Assembly (NCBI RefSeq): GCF_003854275.1
Contig: NZ_QTQP01000023.1
Location: forward strand, 57,623-121,622
Reading direction: 5' to 3'
Length of the DNA: 64,000 nucleotides
From: Burkholderia sp. Bp8963
Lineage (GTDB): Bacteria > Pseudomonadota > Gammaproteobacteria > Burkholderiales > Burkholderiaceae
Shown one piece after another: positions 62,468 to 64,000 of this stretch. Positions within the stretch are counted from its first letter, which is position 1, and each line of letters begins with the position of its first letter. Below the pieces are notes generated by a model that worked only from the letters and a program-made list of their open reading frames with translations, was not told where the DNA came from and did not search any database. Both the position numbers and the translations under genes were made by a program.

Positions 62468-62914
62468 ATGACGACACTGACCGGCCGCGGCAATCCCGCA
62501 TGGATCCGCGCGCTGCTTGCGCAGCCGTGGGTCCTGCCGCTCGCGCGTCTCGCGCTGGTGTCCGCCTATCTGATCGGCGGGGTCGGCAAGGCGCTGAACT
62601 TCGACGACGCGATCGCGGAGCAGGCGCATTTCGGCCTGCATCCGGCCGCGTTGTGGGCGGCGCTGGCGGTCGCGGTCGAGATCGGCGGCTCGCTGTGCGT
62701 GGTGTTCGGCCGCTTTACGTGGCTTGGCGCCGGCGGCCTCGGCATGCTGACGGTCGTCGCGATGCTGGTCGCGAACGATTTCTGGAACCGCTCGGGCGCC
62801 GAACATTTCATGGCGCTCAACAGCTTTTTTGAGCATCTCGGACTGATCGCGGCGCTCGTGCTTGCGACCATGCTTGGCGATGCGAAACATGCGGCCGGCG
62901 ACAGCCGCGCCTGA
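62468..62914 (+). CDS. DoxX-family membrane protein
   Basis: A 148-aa integral membrane protein with four predicted helices: WVLPLARLALVSAYLIGGV, AALWAALAVAVEIGGSLCVV, LGAGGLGMLTVVAMLVAN and LGLIAALVLATML. RLALVSAYLIGGVGKALNF is the DoxX N-terminal signature. DoxX proteins are linked to redox stress and to partner enzymes, with no fixed reaction. It starts 1 bp after the amidohydrolase stop, so translation is coupled. Confidence 0.9.
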   Translation: MTTLTGRGNPAWIRALLAQPWVLPLARLALVSAYLIGGVGKALNFDDAIAEQAHFGLHPAALWAALAVAVEIGGSLCVVFGRFTWLGAGGLGMLTVVAMLVANDFWNRSGAEHFMALNSFFEHLGLIAALVLATMLGDAKHAAGDSRA

Positions 62915-62930
62915 TTGATCGGACAGCACG

Positions 62931-63881
62931 ATGAAACAACAACGGAATCTCACGATGAAAGCCATTCGCTCAACCTTGCTGGCCGTGATGATCGCGGGCG
63001 GCCTCGTCGCCGCGCCCGCGTCGTTCGCGAAGATGCCGGCAAGGACTGTGGCAACGACTGCGACAACGCCGTCGGTTGCCGTCGGCCCGCAGTACGACAC
63101 GACGCACGTGTACGTCGCGCCGGAAGACTTCGACCGCTTCACCGACAGCTTCGTCGCGACGTTCGGCGGCAGCAAGTCGAAGCAGGGCGTGTTCCAGGTC
63201 ACGCCGACGCCGAGCCAGACGATGTCGCAGCTCGTGTTCACGCCGTCGGGCACGATCTCCGTGTTCGGCTTCAAGACGCCCGTGCCGTACCCGTTCGGCG
63301 CGGAGCGCACGGGCTACCTCGTGACCGACATGGACGCGGCGGTGAAGTCGGCGCGTGCGCACGGCGCCGACGTGATCGTCGACACGTTCCCCGATCCGAT
63401 CGGCCGCGATGTGGTCGTGTCATGGCCGGGCGGCGTGAACATGCAGCTCTACTGGCATACCGAGGTGCCGCATTACGATGCGCTGCAGCGCGTGCCCGAG
63501 AATCGCGTGTACGTGTCGCCGGAGCGTGCGGACACGCTGATCCGCAACTTCGTCGCGTTCTCGCACGGCAAGGTCGTGTCCGATGCACGTCATGCGCCGG
63601 GCGTCGAAATCGGCCGGCCGAACGACACCTATCGCCGCACACGCATCGAATCGGGCTTCGGCAAGATGACGGTGATCGCGACGGACGGGCATTTGCCCTA
63701 TCCGTTCGGGCGGGAACTGACAGGGTATGACGTGCCGAATCTCGCGGACACGCTGCAGAAGGCGCAGGCCGCGGGCGTGACGGTGCTCGTGCCGCCGTTC
63801 ACGGCGGACGGGCGCGATGCCGCGATCGTTCAGTTCCCGGGCGGCTATATCGCCGAGATTCACGCGAGCGCGTCGAAATGA
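62931..63881 (+). CDS. Secreted glyoxalase/VOC-superfamily protein
   Basis: A 316-aa exported protein. A signal peptide (MKAIRSTLLAVMIAGGLVAA, cleavage after SFA) is followed by two vicinal-oxygen-chelate units, about residues 55-180 (TTHVYVAPEDFDRFTDSFVA) and 185-316 (NRVYVSPERADTLIRNFVA), the second ending in FPGGYIAEIHASASK. Periplasmic VOC proteins of this operon type are uncharacterised. ATG 62931 or the internal ATG at 62955 (MKAIRS) may be the start. Its stop overlaps the next ATG by 4 nt. Confidence 0.88.
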   Translation: MKQQRNLTMKAIRSTLLAVMIAGGLVAAPASFAKMPARTVATTATTPSVAVGPQYDTTHVYVAPEDFDRFTDSFVATFGGSKSKQGVFQVTPTPSQTMSQLVFTPSGTISVFGFKTPVPYPFGAERTGYLVTDMDAAVKSARAHGADVIVDTFPDPIGRDVVVSWPGGVNMQLYWHTEVPHYDALQRVPENRVYVSPERADTLIRNFVAFSHGKVVSDARHAPGVEIGRPNDTYRRTRIESGFGKMTVIATDGHLPYPFGRELTGYDVPNLADTLQKAQAAGVTVLVPPFTADGRDAAIVQFPGGYIAEIHASASK

Positions 63882-64000
63882 AATCCGAGGACACGATCCT
63901 TGCTGCGATCGCCGGCTTCGTCGATACGCTCAGCTTCGTCGCGCTGTTCGGGCTGTTCACCGCGCACGTAACCGGCAACTTCGTGCTGATCGGGGCCGGC
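63878..64000 (+). CDS. YoaK/DUF1275 family membrane protein (C-terminus off the window)
   Basis: The first 41 codons, MKSEDTILAAIAGFVDTLSF followed by VALFGLFTAHVTGNFVLIGA, are the characteristic first helix and TAHVTGNFV motif of DUF1275 proteins. The ATG overlaps the glyoxalase stop (ATGA). The gene continues beyond the window. The role is unknown. Confidence 0.88.
   Translation, partial: MKSEDTILAAIAGFVDTLSFVALFGLFTAHVTGNFVLIGAG

Overview
This looks like a Burkholderia chromosome, most likely Burkholderia sensu lato. The GC content is high. The typical gene content includes a Burkholderia-type trimeric porin, a DUF4148 secreted protein, an XapX/amidohydrolase/DoxX operon, and many LysR and AraC regulators. 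No rRNA, tRNA or CRISPR array was seen. All calls come from reading the sequence; no database search was run.

Region 1 (1-3.4 kb): a SWIM-SNF2 helicase gene cut by the window edge, then a lone tyrosine recombinase, both on the minus strand. Region 2 (3.7-28.7 kb): a large CoA-thioester catabolic cluster. A minus-strand operon runs from about 20.2 kb down to a hairpin terminator at 6.56 kb. It encodes an AMP-forming acyl-CoA ligase, a two-domain SDR, a carboxymuconolactone-decarboxylase-like protein, an SDR, a crotonase, a tandem-fused acyl-CoA dehydrogenase, an ADP-forming acyl-CoA ligase, an NTF2-like protein, an SMP-30 lactonase-like protein, another SDR and an aromatic-acid-type MFS transporter. 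A LysR regulator, a crotonase and an SDR follow. Diverging on the plus strand are a luciferase-like flavin monooxygenase, a porin, a zinc alcohol dehydrogenase, a CoA-transferase, a flavin reductase and an isomerase-like crotonase. The promoters of the monooxygenase and the flavin reductase carry the same 24-bp dyad at the same distance from the -35 box, so the two halves of a two-component monooxygenase are probably co-regulated. The substrate is unknown. The set fits uptake, CoA activation, dehydrogenation, hydration and ring oxygenation/lactone hydrolysis of an alicyclic or aromatic acid.

Region 3 (28.7-33.9 kb): a graveyard of mobile and defence genes. It holds a frameshifted 5'-truncated IS110-family transposase, an IS21 istA fragment with its 25-bp end repeats, a truncated IS5-family transposase, and fused scraps of a Wadjet-type (JetC/JetD) plasmid-defence locus joined to a nucleotidyltransferase-like C-terminus. 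Together with the recombinase at 2.2 kb, this suggests that the catabolic cluster sits in an acquired island.

Region 4 (33.9-39.5 kb): a polar amino-acid ABC transporter, a histidine-ammonia-lyase homologue that lacks the Ala-Ser-Gly triad needed for the MIO cofactor, and a HutC-type repressor. A HutC-like operator precedes the operon. Region 5 (39.7-53.4 kb): ordinary accessory metabolism (cupin, AhpD-like protein, MocR regulator, NmrA-like protein, old yellow enzyme, FAD monooxygenase, alpha/beta hydrolase) with many regulators. Region 6 (53.8-64 kb): a LysR gene, a tightly coupled cytochrome c / 2Fe-2S / molybdopterin dehydrogenase operon, an isochorismatase-family hydrolase, and an XapX-amidohydrolase-DoxX-glyoxalase-YoaK operon. 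The promoter of this last operon is a diverged copy of the one in front of the alpha/beta hydrolase at 50.2 kb.
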